Assembly (NCBI GenBank): GCA_026707285.1 | Contig: JAPOXD010000054.1 | Coordinates: 1 to 56,691 of the forward strand | Source of the DNA: Chloroflexota bacterium | GTDB lineage: Bacteria > Chloroflexota > UBA11872 | Reading direction: 5' to 3' | Length of the DNA: 56,691 nucleotides | Part shown: positions 16,752-26,313 of the stretch, piece after piece | Numbering within the stretch: the stretch's first letter is position 1 | Layout: the number at the start of each line of letters is the position of its first letter | The notes under the pieces: model-generated | The model's input: only the letters and a program-made list of their open reading frames with translations | Told to the model about the DNA's origin: nothing | The model's database searches: none | Program-made: the position numbers and the translations under genes

Positions 16752-18997
16752 GGATTCGCCGGCACCGCGAAGATCGTGGTGCCGCCAAACTGCGCCACTG
16801 GCTCGAGGTAGGCGCGGAGTCGAGACGCCGCGGTTGCGTCGTAGCGCGCCCGCTCGATGCGACCGAACACCACGTGCGTCACGCCGTAGCGGCGCATAAG
16901 TCGCTGGGCTTCCGCGGCATCCGCCGTGGCATAGATTCGATCGACATCGTCGGCGCGCTCGCCGATCTCGGGGATGCTCCCGCGCCAGAGCTGCTCATGT
17001 TGCGTCCAGCCGATCACGGTCGGCACGCCCGACCACGTTGCGATGCGTGACATCTCACTGTACGGAGTACCCGGCGCTTCCAGAACGACGGCCGCGTCGC
17101 CCGCGTTTCGCGACAGCCAGCGCGCCGCCGCCAGATCGTCGGCGTAGAGACGCTCGGCCAGCGCCAGCCCGTCGATCGTGCCGCTGACGTCGCTGTCGGC
17201 GGCCTTGTCACGCAGGGCGACCGCGGAGTAGCTCAACGCGAGCACCAGCAGCACCGCGACCACGCTGGCATAGCCGGCGCGGAGCACCGCCCACCCCGGG
17301 CCGCCGGCGTCGGAGAGCTTGCGCCAGGTGACCAGAAGCGCCGGACCCGCGGCGATGGCCAGCAAGGCCCAAGCCTGATAGTGCACCTTGAACACGGTGT
17401 TCATGCGGACATAGGGCGGTCCGAAGAAGTCGTCCACGTGAACCAGCTCGACCACCAGCATCAGACCGAACGCGGCCGCCACGAGAACGCTCAACGCAAA
17501 CGGCCCGAGCGCGGCTTGTCGGCGCAGCATTACCGCCGCCGCGAGAGCCAGCACGACGAGGAGGACTCCCACGATTTCCCCGCCGGTGACCAGCACGGCC
17601 AGCGCCGCGACGACCAGGACCACGCCGAGCCAGGCGCGCGTCGACCGCGAGCCGTCCGCCAGCAGCGCCACCAGCCCGCCCACGGCGAGCAAGCCCAGCA
17701 GTCCGAAGACTTGCAGGAAGTGCAGCGCCAGCGTGCGCGTGGGCACCACACCAAGTCCCTCGCTGAGCAGGGTGACGTTGAGGCTGTAGGGCAGCCAGGC
17801 GACGGCGGCCGCCACGACCATCACTGCGGCGTGGACCAGCAGCCGGCCCCAGGCACGTGTCCCCGGCCCGGCAAGGTGCGCCAGAAAGGCGGCGCCGATG
17901 ACGAGGACCAGATAGGTCGGCAGGTCCCACGCGTTGAGCCCGTAGAGGCCGCCGACCAGGAGTCCCGCGAGCAGCGAGCCAGCCCACGGCGTCCAGCCCC
18001 TGAGAGCGTCGGGCCGCCACCAGGTCGCGATGCCCTGCAGGGCCAGGCCGCCGGCCACGACGGTGAAAGGCAGCGCCATGACGTGGGGATGGAGGTCGCC
18101 GAGGATGAAGGAGAAGGCCGGGAACTCGTTGATCGTCTTGTCGGCCACGCCGTCGACCGGCTGCCGCTCGATGACGCGTGAGGCATTCCACCCGATGCCG
18201 GGCCAGAATCCCGTCTGGCCGCGAAACTCCTCGGTCACCACCGCGCGCGTGATCGCCAGGTTTCCGGCGACGACCCCGACGAGCACGGATCCAATCGCCG
18301 CCCGCAGCGCGCGCCGGGGCCCGGCGCCGAGCATTGCGGCCAGGTCGTAGGCCGCCGAGCCGACGCCGACCACCAGCAGGGCCAGTAGCGTGGCGAGATA
18401 GGTGTTGTAGGCCACGGCGGGCGAGGCGCCGGCCAGGTGCGCCAGCGCGCCGCCCATCGAGTAGCCCAGGTAGTAGTAGTTGATCGTCCCGCCCGCGAAC
18501 CACGGGTCGAGCGGCGGGAAGGCCGTGCTGCGCATGGTGGCGCTGAGCAGCGCGAGGTCCATGGGCTTTTCGGTGCCGGCGATCTCGGGGTTGAGCCAAC
18601 GCATCCCCACCCCGACGCCGTAGGCGACGAGGAGCGCCGCCACGCCCCAGACCCATAGGCGCCGCCGCGGCCAAAGCTCGCGCAGGTCCGCGCGCCTGAG
18701 CCAGGCCAGCGCCGCCGTCGCGGCCGCGAAGACCGCGAGCGCGGCCCAGGCGTAGGTCGAGCCGTTGCGGAACCAGCCAGTGAACAGCCCGAGCCAGGCG
18801 ACGTAGTGATACAGGAAGAATCCGACGGGGGCGGCGAGCGCGAGGCCGCGGGTGGTCAGCCGTCCGAAGGCCAGACGCGCCCAGGGGACCCCCAGCACGG
18901 CGAACGCGACCAGTGCAAGCAGCCAGAGCGCCTGATCGATCGGTCCGGCCCTCCGTACGCCGGCGCACGCCTCGCGCCGCGCGCCAAGGATAGCCAC
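16748..18997 (-). CDS. DUF2298 polytopic membrane protein (Chloroflexi/archaea family)
   Basis: 749-residue multi-helix membrane protein of the DUF2298 family (TIGR03662 type), distantly related to GT-C glycosyltransferases. Signature segments: EKPMDLALLSATMRSTAFPP, the DPWFAGGTINYYYLGY run with three tyrosines, NEFPAFSFILGDLHPHVMALPF, and FFGPPYVRMNTVFKVHYQAW. The C-terminal soluble part has DLAAARWLSRNAGDAAVVLEAPG and ends in a strand-rich domain with RYGVTHVVFG. First gene of the three-gene minus-strand operon. ATG 18997 is used, but the first 20 residues before the first helix are weakly supported. The family is nearly confined to Chloroflexi and archaea, one of the better taxonomic hints here. 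Substrate unknown. Confidence 0.82.
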   Translation of the reverse strand: MAILGARREACAGVRRAGPIDQALWLLALVAFAVLGVPWARLAFGRLTTRGLALAAPVGFFLYHYVAWLGLFTGWFRNGSTYAWAALAVFAAATAALAWLRRADLRELWPRRRLWVWGVAALLVAYGVGVGMRWLNPEIAGTEKPMDLALLSATMRSTAFPPLDPWFAGGTINYYYLGYSMGGALAHLAGASPAVAYNTYLATLLALLVVGVGSAAYDLAAMLGAGPRRALRAAIGSVLVGVVAGNLAITRAVVTEEFRGQTGFWPGIGWNASRVIERQPVDGVADKTINEFPAFSFILGDLHPHVMALPFTVVAGGLALQGIATWWRPDALRGWTPWAGSLLAGLLVGGLYGLNAWDLPTYLVLVIGAAFLAHLAGPGTRAWGRLLVHAAVMVVAAAVAWLPYSLNVTLLSEGLGVVPTRTLALHFLQVFGLLGLLAVGGLVALLADGSRSTRAWLGVVLVVAALAVLVTGGEIVGVLLVVLALAAAVMLRRQAALGPFALSVLVAAAFGLMLVVELVHVDDFFGPPYVRMNTVFKVHYQAWALLAIAAGPALLVTWRKLSDAGGPGWAVLRAGYASVVAVLLVLALSYSAVALRDKAADSDVSGTIDGLALAERLYADDLAAARWLSRNAGDAAVVLEAPGTPYSEMSRIATWSGVPTVIGWTQHEQLWRGSIPEIGERADDVDRIYATADAAEAQRLMRRYGVTHVVFGRIERARYDATAASRLRAYLEPVAQFGGTTIFAVPANP

Positions 18998-19370
18998 GCG
19001 CCCACCGATGGTCAGCCGTCAGGCGCACGGATCGCCGTGGAGTCCATCCGTCATTCCGGCGGAGCCTGTCCCGGCGACGGGAGACCTTTGCAAAATCCGG
19101 TCGGACGAAGGACGGTCGGAGGAATACCACCAGCCACCAGATTCAGTGAATGGTGTATTCCCGCCCCGTATCGAGTACGGGGCAGGCTCTTCGCGGGAAT
19201 GACGGAGGGTTAGGCAAGGGTCACCGAGGGCAGGGAGCCGGAATCTGGTCCGACTAGTCCCATGCCACCCACCTTGACTGCCTCTGGAACCCGGCTTTCG
19301 CCGGGGTGACGCCGGATGGCCATCGCAAACAAGCGTCCATTGCCTTGGACGCCTCGATTGTCGTAGGCTC
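18998..19370. repeat. Intergenic region with composite repeat copy 2 and an isolated hairpin tail
   Basis: No gene seen. 19050-19205 is bounded by CGTCATTCC and GGAATGACG, i.e. 9-base terminal inverted repeats. Inside are the head GGAGACCTTTGCAAAATCCGG (19080-19100) and an expanded tail hairpin (19157-19204) whose loop contains a second nested palindrome CCCCGTA-TCGAG-TACGGGG. A further tail-type hairpin lies at 19286-19311 (CCCGGC...GCCGGGGTGACG). The rest is upstream sequence of csoR. Confidence 0.65.
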
Positions 19371-19397
19371 GGGGTGCACCCCAGGTGGGGTGGGGTA
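19371..19397 (+). promoter_or_regulatory. Probable CsoR operator upstream of csoR-copA
   Basis: Inverted repeat CACCCC-AGGT-GGGGTG (19377-19392) extended by GGGTA on the right, 15 bases before the csoR start. From memory it closely resembles the Mycobacterium tuberculosis csoR operator, also a CACCCC-spacer-GGGGTG palindrome in a G-tract context. This placement would let apo-CsoR block transcription or initiation until Cu(I) binds. Binding is inferred from similarity and position. Confidence 0.7.
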
Positions 19398-19411
19398 GAA
19401 AGAGTGAATCC

Positions 19412-19789
19412 ATGGACGAGGCGACGCGACGTTTGGTCAATCGCTGGAAGTCAATCGAGGGGCACGCCCGCGGCGTCGAGCGCATGCTCGCGGACGACGT
19501 GTACTGCATCGACATCCTCAAGCAGACGCTGGCGATTCAGGGTGCCATCGAGAAGGTCAACGCCGCGATTCTCGAGCGCCACCTCCAGACCTGCGTCACC
19601 GCGGCCATTGGCAGCGACGACCCGGCAGAGCGCGAGCGGGTGATCCGAGAGTTGCTGGAGGTCATGAAGGGGTCGGGGCACCTGCGGCGGGTTGCGTCGA
19701 CGGGAGAGGTCCTGGAGAGCGTGGCCGAGGCGCTCGCCGGCGGCGCACCGGTCACGCAGCCCGCGCCGACGGAAGCGGGCCCGGCGTGA
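19412..19789 (+). CDS. csoR: Copper-sensing repressor, CsoR family
   Basis: 125-residue all-helical DUF156-type regulator that binds DNA when metal-free and lets go on Cu(I). The three metal ligands are visible as C32, H57 and C61 ([10 protein letters not shown] ... [14 protein letters not shown]). Their spacing of 25 and 4 matches the C36-H61-C65 arrangement of M. tuberculosis CsoR. The N-terminal helix [20 protein letters not shown] is typical. ATG 19412 is preferred over an upstream in-frame start because the family motif begins right after it and an AGAAAGAG purine stretch precedes it. Its stop overlaps the copA start (GTGA), and a CsoR-type palindrome lies immediately upstream, so autoregulation of csoR-copA is expected. 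Confidence 0.92.
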   Translation: MDEATRRLVNRWKSIEGHARGVERMLADDVYCIDILKQTLAIQGAIEKVNAAILERHLQTCVTAAIGSDDPAERERVIRELLEVMKGSGHLRRVASTGEVLESVAEALAGGAPVTQPAPTEAGPA

Positions 19790-22257
19790 CCACCGCCGCG
19801 CCCGCGCGCCCGACAACCGCGGTCACGATGCCGATCGACGGTATGAGTTGCGCCTCGTGCGTGGGACGCGTCGAGGAGGCGTTGTCGGGCGTCGACGGGG
19901 TCGTGGCGGCGACGGTGAACCTCGCCACCGAAACGGCCGCGGCGGAGTTCGATCCGGCCCGGACGGATACCGCCGCACTCACTGCGGCGGTGGAGGCGGC
20001 GGGCTACGAGGTGCCGACCACCGAGATGCACCCGCGGATCGACGGCATGAGCTGCGCCTCGTGCGTCTCGCGGGTGGAAGACGCGCTGCGTGGGGCGCCG
20101 GGCGTGCTCGAGGCGGCGGTCAACCTGGCCTCGGAGCGGGCGCACGTGCGCGCGATTCGGGGCGCGACGACACTCGGCGACCTCGCCGCCGCGGTGGAGG
20201 CGGCGGGGTATGCGCTTGCCGCACCGCCGGCGGCGGGCGCCGCCGAGCGCGAAGTCGGCTCATGGGACGCCGCCCGGCGCCGCGAGCAGCGGGTGCTGGG
20301 CTGGCAGGCCGCCGGGGCCGTGAGCCTGGGTCTGCTGGTGCTTTGGGCGGGCGCGACCTATATCCCCGGTCTCTGGCGGCCCGAGGTCTTCGCGAATCCG
20401 TTCGTGCAGTTGGCGCTGGCCACGCCGGTGCAGTTCGTGCTCGGCTGGCGCTTCTATCGGGGGACATGGACGGCGTTGCGCCGCGGCGGCGCCGACATGA
20501 ACACCTTGATCGCCGTGGGCACCAGCGCGGCCTATGGGTCCAGCTTGGTGCTCACGATTTGGCCCTCGCTCCTCGAGAGCGGCGCCGCCATGCATCACTA
20601 CGACACGGCCATGATCATCATCGGCCTGGTGCTGCTGGGACGCTGGATCGAGGCGCGGGCCAAGGGTCAGGCGTCGGGCGCGATCAAGCGCCTCATGAAC
20701 TTGCGGCCGGCGACGGCGCTGATCGAGCGCGACGGCGAGCGGGTCGAGACTCCGCTGGACCGCGTGCAGGTCGGAGACATCGTTCACGTGTCGCCGGGCG
20801 CCAAGATCCCGGTCGACGGCGAGGTCATGGACGGCGCATCGGCGGTCGACGAATCGATGATCACGGGCGAGAGCGTGCCGGTGGAGAAGGGCGCCGGCGA
20901 CCAGGTGGTCGGGGCGACGGTGAACACCACGGGGCGTCTGCGCATCCGCACGACGGCGGTGGACCGCGAGTCCGTGTTGGCGCAGATCGTTCGCCTAGTG
21001 GAGCAAGCCCAGACCACCAAGGCGCCGCTGCAGCGGCTGGCGGATCGCGTGGCCGGGCGGTTCGTGCCCGCGGTGATTGTGATTGCGCTGGCCACATTGG
21101 CCGTCTGGGCGGCGGTCGGGCCCGACCCCAGGGCGGCTCACGCGCTGGTGAGCTTCGTGGCCGTGCTGGTGGTCGCCTGTCCCTGCGCGCTCGGCCTGGC
21201 CACGCCCCTGGCCATCATGGTGGGGACCGGCCGAGGCGCCGAGCACGGGGTGCTGATCCGCAGCGGCGAGGCGCTCGAAGCGGCCGGCAAGATCGACACG
21301 GTGCTGCTGGACAAGACCGGCACGCTGACCCACGGCGAGCCCGAGTTGGTGGAGGTGCTGCCGCACGACGGCGTCCCGCCGGCTGAGCTGCTCCGGCTGG
21401 CAGCGGGCGCCGAGGCCGACTCGGAGCATCCCCTCGGTCGCGCCATCGTGCGCGGCGCCAGGGCTCGGGACATTGCGATCCCGCGAGCGGAGGCGTTTCA
21501 CTCAATCACCGGCAGCGGCGTGGAGGCCGTTGTGGAGGAGCGGTCGGTAGTCGTCGGCACGGCAGAACTGCTGGCGCAGGCGGGCGTGCGGCTTGGCTCC
21601 GACGAATCCGAAGCCACGGCGCTGGCGGCGCAGGGTCACACGCCGCTCTACGCCGCGATCGATGGGAAGCTTGCCGGGGTGCTGGCGGTGGCCGACACCG
21701 TGCGGCCCGAAGCGGCCGAGACGGTGGCCGCGCTGCGGAGCATGGACCTGCGCGTGGTGATGCTCACCGGGGACCGACCGGAGACGGCGCAGGCGGTGGC
21801 GCGCGCGGTTGGGATCGACGAGGTCCGCGCGCGCGTGCGGCCCGACGAAAAGGCGGCCGTCGTCCGCGAGCTGCAAGCTCAGGGCGCGCGCGTGGTGATG
21901 GCGGGCGACGGCATCAACGACGCCCCGGCGCTGGCCCAGGCCGACCTGGGCATCGCCATGGGCGCCGGCGCCGACATCGCCATAGCGGCGGGAGACGTCA
22001 CGCTCGTGCGCGGCGACCTGCGCGGCGTGCTCGCGGCCGTTCGCCTGAGCCGTCGCACGGTGCGCACCATCAAGGAGAACCTGGCGCTGGCGTTTGGCTA
22101 CAACATCCTGGTCATTCCGCTAGCCGCCGGCGCGTTCTTCCCCGTGCTGGGCGTGCAGCTCGATCCGATGCTGGCCGCGTTGGCGATGGCGCTGGAGTCG
22201 CTGTCGGTGGTGGGGAACTCGCTGCGCCTGCGGCGGTTTCGCGCCGATTCCGGCTGA
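19786..22257 (+). CDS. copA: Copper(I)-exporting P1B-type ATPase
   Basis: 823-residue inner-membrane ATPase pumping Cu(I) out of the cytosol. Two N-terminal heavy-metal domains with CASC sites (22-25 and 90-93) are followed by the membrane part, actuator TGES (360-363), the Cu(I)-type intramembrane CPC motif (465-467), the phosphorylation site DKTGTLT (509-515), the SEHPLG of the nucleotide domain, MLTGD and [10 protein letters not shown]. The last helices carry YN in [15 protein letters not shown] and a [18 protein letters not shown] end; copper ATPases usually have M-x2-S-S here, so the motif is slightly altered (ESLS). Start is GTG 19786, overlapping the csoR stop. The stop lies 5 bases from the convergent MFS gene end. 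Confidence 0.95.
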   Translation: MTTAAPARPTTAVTMPIDGMSCASCVGRVEEALSGVDGVVAATVNLATETAAAEFDPARTDTAALTAAVEAAGYEVPTTEMHPRIDGMSCASCVSRVEDALRGAPGVLEAAVNLASERAHVRAIRGATTLGDLAAAVEAAGYALAAPPAAGAAEREVGSWDAARRREQRVLGWQAAGAVSLGLLVLWAGATYIPGLWRPEVFANPFVQLALATPVQFVLGWRFYRGTWTALRRGGADMNTLIAVGTSAAYGSSLVLTIWPSLLESGAAMHHYDTAMIIIGLVLLGRWIEARAKGQASGAIKRLMNLRPATALIERDGERVETPLDRVQVGDIVHVSPGAKIPVDGEVMDGASAVDESMITGESVPVEKGAGDQVVGATVNTTGRLRIRTTAVDRESVLAQIVRLVEQAQTTKAPLQRLADRVAGRFVPAVIVIALATLAVWAAVGPDPRAAHALVSFVAVLVVACPCALGLATPLAIMVGTGRGAEHGVLIRSGEALEAAGKIDTVLLDKTGTLTHGEPELVEVLPHDGVPPAELLRLAAGAEADSEHPLGRAIVRGARARDIAIPRAEAFHSITGSGVEAVVEERSVVVGTAELLAQAGVRLGSDESEATALAAQGHTPLYAAIDGKLAGVLAVADTVRPEAAETVAALRSMDLRVVMLTGDRPETAQAVARAVGIDEVRARVRPDEKAAVVRELQAQGARVVMAGDGINDAPALAQADLGIAMGAGADIAIAAGDVTLVRGDLRGVLAAVRLSRRTVRTIKENLALAFGYNILVIPLAAGAFFPVLGVQLDPMLAALAMALESLSVVGNSLRLRRFRADSG

Positions 22258-22262
22258 CGGCG

Positions 22263-24332
22263 CTAGGGGAGCGAAGGCGGCGGCGGGCGATCCTCGCGCA
22301 TCAGGGCGCTGAGGGCGGCTTGGTTGACCTGCGCCCGCGCTTCGCTGGTCAAGCTGCCGGCGGCATCCATGGCGGCGCGAGCCGCGGCGGTGACGGCCTG
22401 CTCGTCGGAGAGGCCCAGGTCGGGCGCGGCGTCGCGGGCCGCGCGGATGGCCTCGGTTGCCGCGTCGGTCAGCGACGCGCCCGCCTCGCCGGCGCCCTGG
22501 ATTGCGCCATAGACCGACCCGCGCAGCGCTTCCACGGGATCGGTCGCGGCCTCCCCCACCGCGCGCAGCACACCGGTCACGGAGTCGTGAATCAGCTGCC
22601 CGGCGCCCTCCCCGGCTCCGCGCGCCGCCTCGACGGCGCCCCGTGCGCCGCCAAAGGCCAAGGCCGTGGTGAGCCGAGTGGCGCCTTCGGTTTCTTGAAG
22701 CGCGCGCGTCACCAGCCGGTCGACACTGGCCTGCACCTGGCGCGCGGCCGCTCCGCCTTGCGCGGCCGCTGTCACGGCTGCGCCGACCGAGGACGACAAC
22801 TGATAGGCCGTGACGCCGGCAGCGACGTCCAGGCCTGGAATCGGCGGCAGGAACCGCTGGCCCCCCACGGGCAGTTTGGCCACGAGGCCCAAGCCCGGCA
22901 CCGCGTTGAGGACGCGCAGGTTTTCGCGGGTCTGGGAGGCCAGCTCGCCCATGACCTGCCGCCGATCGACTTCGCCTTCCTCCTGAACTCTGCCGAGCAG
23001 CCCGAGCGTGACCAGCCCGAGGAGGAATGCCACGGCAAACAGAAAGTCGTATCCGGTCAGGAACACGGCGGGAAAGGTGACGGTCCGAGCCGGGTCCACC
23101 CATTCGATGCCGATCTCGAAATGCCGCGAGCTGAAGAATTCGACAAATGCGCCCCCGAGCAGCGGGCCGATGCCGGCGCCCAGGTTTGCCGCGAGGGAGG
23201 CGCCCGTGAGAAACGACGTGGCCTGCGCCTGGGGCGCCATTTTCATGCGGATGGTGGTGGACGAGATGCTGATCCCCGCTCCGGCGATGCCAAGCAGCGC
23301 ATGGAGCAAGACCAGCAGCGGCAGGGTCAGCGCATGCTGAGTCGGCATCGTCGTGAAGGTCCATCCCAAGATGACGAGCAGGTAGAGGGACGAGCAGATT
23401 GAGAGGATGACCTTGCCGCCATACCGATCGTCGAAGACGCCCCACACGCGAATGAACAACACATTCGTGAGTTGACTGAGCACGGCAAGGCCGACGACCA
23501 GCGACAGTGACAGCTCAAGGACCGTCAGCATGTACACGGCGAAGAATGGCACCGCGAGTTGAGTCACGAAGCTCCAGGCGAAGAGAAAGTTGATGAGGCG
23601 CCGGAAATTCCCGTCCCGCAGCGGCGCCGCCAGCGTCTGAACCATCGGGGGTCGGCCGCCCTCCGGCAGCAGCATGCGCGGCTCGGGCATGCGCGCCATG
23701 AATCCGACGGCGCCCATGCCGAGGGCGATGCTGCCGAGCAAGATGGCGTAGGAATAGCCGCGAATCACCTCGGCTTCCGGCACCGCGCCCTTCCACCAGT
23801 CGATGAAAAAGGCCGCCGCGAGTCCGGTGACCGCCGCGGCGACCGTGGCCGCACGCAGGCGGGTGGCAAAGAAGCTCCCCATGACGCCCTCGGGGACGAG
23901 ATCGCGGATCCATCCGCTCCAACTCGTGGTGACGAACGCGTTGGCCAGGCCGCGAACTCCGATGAAGAGCAGGAGCAGCGTCACCGCGCCTGGGTTTGGC
24001 GTCTCGATGGCGAAGGGAATCAGGGCAATGGGTACCCACGTGGCGTAGGCGGCGAAATAGGCCGCGACCGCGATTGGCTTGCGTACGCGCATGCGCTCGA
24101 CGGCGATAACCGCCAAGAGTTGGACCGGCTGCACGATGAACGGGATTGCCGTCATGATTCCGATGTGGACGGTGGAGGCGCCCAGGATGAGGGCAAAGGC
24201 GGTGAGAAAGCCGCCAGAGGCCAATCCGTCGGCCCCGGAGGCGGCGACGGCCTGCAGCGTCATATCGCGCATGCTCGACCGCCGCTCATCGTCGGTGAGC
24301 GATTCCCGCGGCTGGAAAAGGCCGCGAAGCAA
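22263..24332 (-). CDS. MFS-type membrane protein with a ~240-residue Ala-rich C-terminal extension
   Basis: 689 residues. Residues 25-446 look like a 12-helix MFS transporter: repeated SWSGWIRDLVPEGVMGSFFATRLR in the 4-5 loop, a central cytoplasmic loop near 215-240, and VWGVFDDRYGGKVIL as a motif A-like loop in the second half. From about 451 the protein becomes a long soluble tail rich in Ala, Gly, Glu and Arg (GGARGAVEAARGAGEGAG, DAATEAIRAARDAAPDL, TAAARAAMDAAGSL), with no membrane segment and helix-forming, amphipathic spacing. MFS proteins seldom carry such a tail. Start is uncertain: TTG 24332 gives the longest frame, ATG 24272 is an alternative. The gene converges with copA. Substrate unknown. 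Confidence 0.72.
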   Translation of the reverse strand: MLRGLFQPRESLTDDERRSSMRDMTLQAVAASGADGLASGGFLTAFALILGASTVHIGIMTAIPFIVQPVQLLAVIAVERMRVRKPIAVAAYFAAYATWVPIALIPFAIETPNPGAVTLLLLFIGVRGLANAFVTTSWSGWIRDLVPEGVMGSFFATRLRAATVAAAVTGLAAAFFIDWWKGAVPEAEVIRGYSYAILLGSIALGMGAVGFMARMPEPRMLLPEGGRPPMVQTLAAPLRDGNFRRLINFLFAWSFVTQLAVPFFAVYMLTVLELSLSLVVGLAVLSQLTNVLFIRVWGVFDDRYGGKVILSICSSLYLLVILGWTFTTMPTQHALTLPLLVLLHALLGIAGAGISISSTTIRMKMAPQAQATSFLTGASLAANLGAGIGPLLGGAFVEFFSSRHFEIGIEWVDPARTVTFPAVFLTGYDFLFAVAFLLGLVTLGLLGRVQEEGEVDRRQVMGELASQTRENLRVLNAVPGLGLVAKLPVGGQRFLPPIPGLDVAAGVTAYQLSSSVGAAVTAAAQGGAAARQVQASVDRLVTRALQETEGATRLTTALAFGGARGAVEAARGAGEGAGQLIHDSVTGVLRAVGEAATDPVEALRGSVYGAIQGAGEAGASLTDAATEAIRAARDAAPDLGLSDEQAVTAAARAAMDAAGSLTSEARAQVNQAALSALMREDRPPPPSLP

Positions 24333-24432
24333 CCGTCGGGCGTTCAGTCGAAGCTCCGAGTCAGGGGACGGTCAACTCCCGAAGACGTCAAGGCCACGAT
24401 CGCCGCGACCAATCGGCCGGGAGTCGGATCGT

Positions 24433-25860
24433 TCAGCACCACTCCGCGGCATCGGGCAGGGTCTCCGGACACGTCGAGAGGCGGTTGTCGTTTCCGATTG
24501 CTTGGCCGGGGAGGTGCAGTTGGTCGCGCAGGTTCACGCTCTGGAGCCCGGCGCCGTGGATTTCGCGCGCGAGACGGGGCAGCGCGGCAATGTCGCTCGC
24601 CAGGGCGTGGAGCAACAGGACTGCCCCGGGTTGGAGCTTCTCGGTCAGGTTGCCCAGCACGAAGTCCTGCGCGCGGACACTGTCGTCCCGGGGATAGAGC
24701 CAGCCCTGGGAATCCGCTGTCCACATGGCGATGTGGAGTCCCGCGGCCTGCGTGATCCGCAGCAGGCGGTTGCGAGCGTCCGGGATGCCCGCACCCAGCG
24801 GCGGCCGCATGAACAGCTGAGGGTAGGCGTAGCCCAACGTGGCATTGAGCTGGCGTCCAGTTTCATCAAACTCCCAGCGAATGCGGGCATCGCTCAGGTC
24901 GGGCAACGGCAGGTGCGAATAGGTGTGGTTCTCAATCGAATGCCCCTCAAAGATCGCCCGGCGCCAAAGGGCCGGATGCCTTTGCAGATTCGCGCCGACG
25001 GGAAAGAAGGTGATCTTGATGCGCTCGTCCCGCGCGATGTCGAGCACGCGGGCCGTTTGTTCCGGGTCCCAGCAGTCGTCAACCGTGACGAAGAGATACG
25101 GTTGCGTGGCGTCGCCGCGGCGGATCACCGGCGGCGCCTCCATCGGATACACCGGCAGCGCGCGCGGCAGGAAGGGCATTTCGGGAAAGTACCCAGCCGC
25201 CCGCAGATAGAGCGGTACGGGCGCCAACTCGGCGTCCTCGGGCCCACCGCCGTCCGGCAGGGTGATCACGGCGTTGTCAAATCGTTGCAGCGTCACACCT
25301 TGCACGCGCACCGGTGGCGTCGCCGGGGCGCCCAAGATGGGCCAGTTGCCGAGGGCGTGGTAGGCGTCGGCGAATACGCCGCTAATCCCGAGACTGGAAG
25401 CCGCACGATCGGACCACGCCGGGGGAATGCCATGCTCGGCCTCGAGGAAATCGTCGTAGCCGCCCTCGCTCGCCATCCTGAGCAGCGGCACCGGCCGGAC
25501 GGTGCGCGAAACCGGCGACACGTGCAACACGAGACGCTCGAACGCCTGGCAGAGTGGATCGCTCGACCCGTCGCGAAATCTCCCGCTGATGCCCGGACCC
25601 GCCACCGGGCTGCCGCCGAGCGACGTGTAGGTCGAGGCGAATTGGCCCTGCGGAATATCTTCCACGACATACCCGAGGTCGGCGCGGTGCTCCGACACGA
25701 AGACCCACCAGGGGGCGCGGTCCTGGGCGACCAGCCGTGCCGGCCCCACGTGCAGCGCGCCGCCAAGCGCGGCCCCTGCGCCAAGCTGTAGGAGCCGGCG
25801 GCGCGGGAGGTGGAGCGGCCTCGGGGACTCCCCGGCGCCGGGGAGTCGAGCGATCGTCAT
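24433..25860 (-). CDS. Secreted polysaccharide deacetylase (NodB fold)
   Basis: 475 residues. The N-terminus resembles a Tat-type signal (LPRRRLLQLGAGAALGGALHVGPA). A long N-terminal domain of unknown type (about 40-250) contains GDGSSDPL-, YDDFLEAEHGIPPAW- and DAYHALGNWPILG-type segments. The C-terminal NodB domain has its motifs in order: FVTVDDCWDP (catalytic base and metal Asp pair), GHSIENHTYSH (metal histidines), MRPPLGAG and the final LLLHAL histidine. NodB enzymes remove N- or O-acetyl groups from chitin-, peptidoglycan- or exopolysaccharide-type sugars. ATG 25860 places the signal near the N-terminus; the frame stays open further upstream. It is followed on the same strand by the MFS gene, 100 bp away. 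Sugar substrate not predictable. Confidence 0.8.
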   Translation of the reverse strand: MTIARLPGAGESPRPLHLPRRRLLQLGAGAALGGALHVGPARLVAQDRAPWWVFVSEHRADLGYVVEDIPQGQFASTYTSLGGSPVAGPGISGRFRDGSSDPLCQAFERLVLHVSPVSRTVRPVPLLRMASEGGYDDFLEAEHGIPPAWSDRAASSLGISGVFADAYHALGNWPILGAPATPPVRVQGVTLQRFDNAVITLPDGGGPEDAELAPVPLYLRAAGYFPEMPFLPRALPVYPMEAPPVIRRGDATQPYLFVTVDDCWDPEQTARVLDIARDERIKITFFPVGANLQRHPALWRRAIFEGHSIENHTYSHLPLPDLSDARIRWEFDETGRQLNATLGYAYPQLFMRPPLGAGIPDARNRLLRITQAAGLHIAMWTADSQGWLYPRDDSVRAQDFVLGNLTEKLQPGAVLLLHALASDIAALPRLAREIHGAGLQSVNLRDQLHLPGQAIGNDNRLSTCPETLPDAAEWC

Positions 25861-26084
25861 TTGGGTCACCGTCGAAAGAGGGACGGCCATATTACCGGAC
25901 GCAGCGGACGCGCGGAGCCGCGGCGAGAACGTCAGCGGCAGGCGCGTCGAGCCACGCGCGAGGGGTTCCATCGGTGGGCAATTGAGCGGCGGTCCGACCG
26001 GCGCGCCGCGTATCCTTGGCATCGTCGGCTCGATGCCATGAGGCGCGTGTGTCGCCGTCGAACCTGAAGCGACCCCTGAATCCA

Positions 26085-26300
26085 ATGCCGGAGTTCGTGG
26101 AGCGCGCGTTGCTGGAACGCGAGCTCGTGGAGGCCTATCGCCTCCGGCCCCCCTATCAGCGCAACGACTACCTCGGCTGGATCAACCGGGCGAAGCGCGA
26201 GCCGACCAAGCGCCGGCGGCTGGCGCAAATGCTGGACGAGCTCGAGCAGGGCGACCGCTACATGAAGATGGCCTGGCGCCCCTCAACGCGGGGGCGCTAG
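26085..26300 (+). CDS. Small YdeI/OmpD-associated (OmdA) family protein
   Basis: 71-residue protein with the OmdA pattern: MPEFVERALLERELVEAYR, RPPYQRNDYLGWINRAKRE, then TKRRRLAQMLDELEQGDRYMKMAW. Larger YdeI homologues carry this as a C-terminal domain; many small stand-alone versions exist. Family members have been linked to membrane or antimicrobial-peptide phenotypes in enterobacteria, but the molecular role is unknown. ATG 26085 matches the usual start of stand-alone members; GTG 26049 is an in-frame alternative. It lies between the divergent deacetylase and the convergent GNAT gene and is probably monocistronic. Confidence 0.72.
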   Translation: MPEFVERALLERELVEAYRLRPPYQRNDYLGWINRAKREPTKRRRLAQMLDELEQGDRYMKMAWRPSTRGR

Positions 26301-26313
26301 TTTCGCCGCGGCG

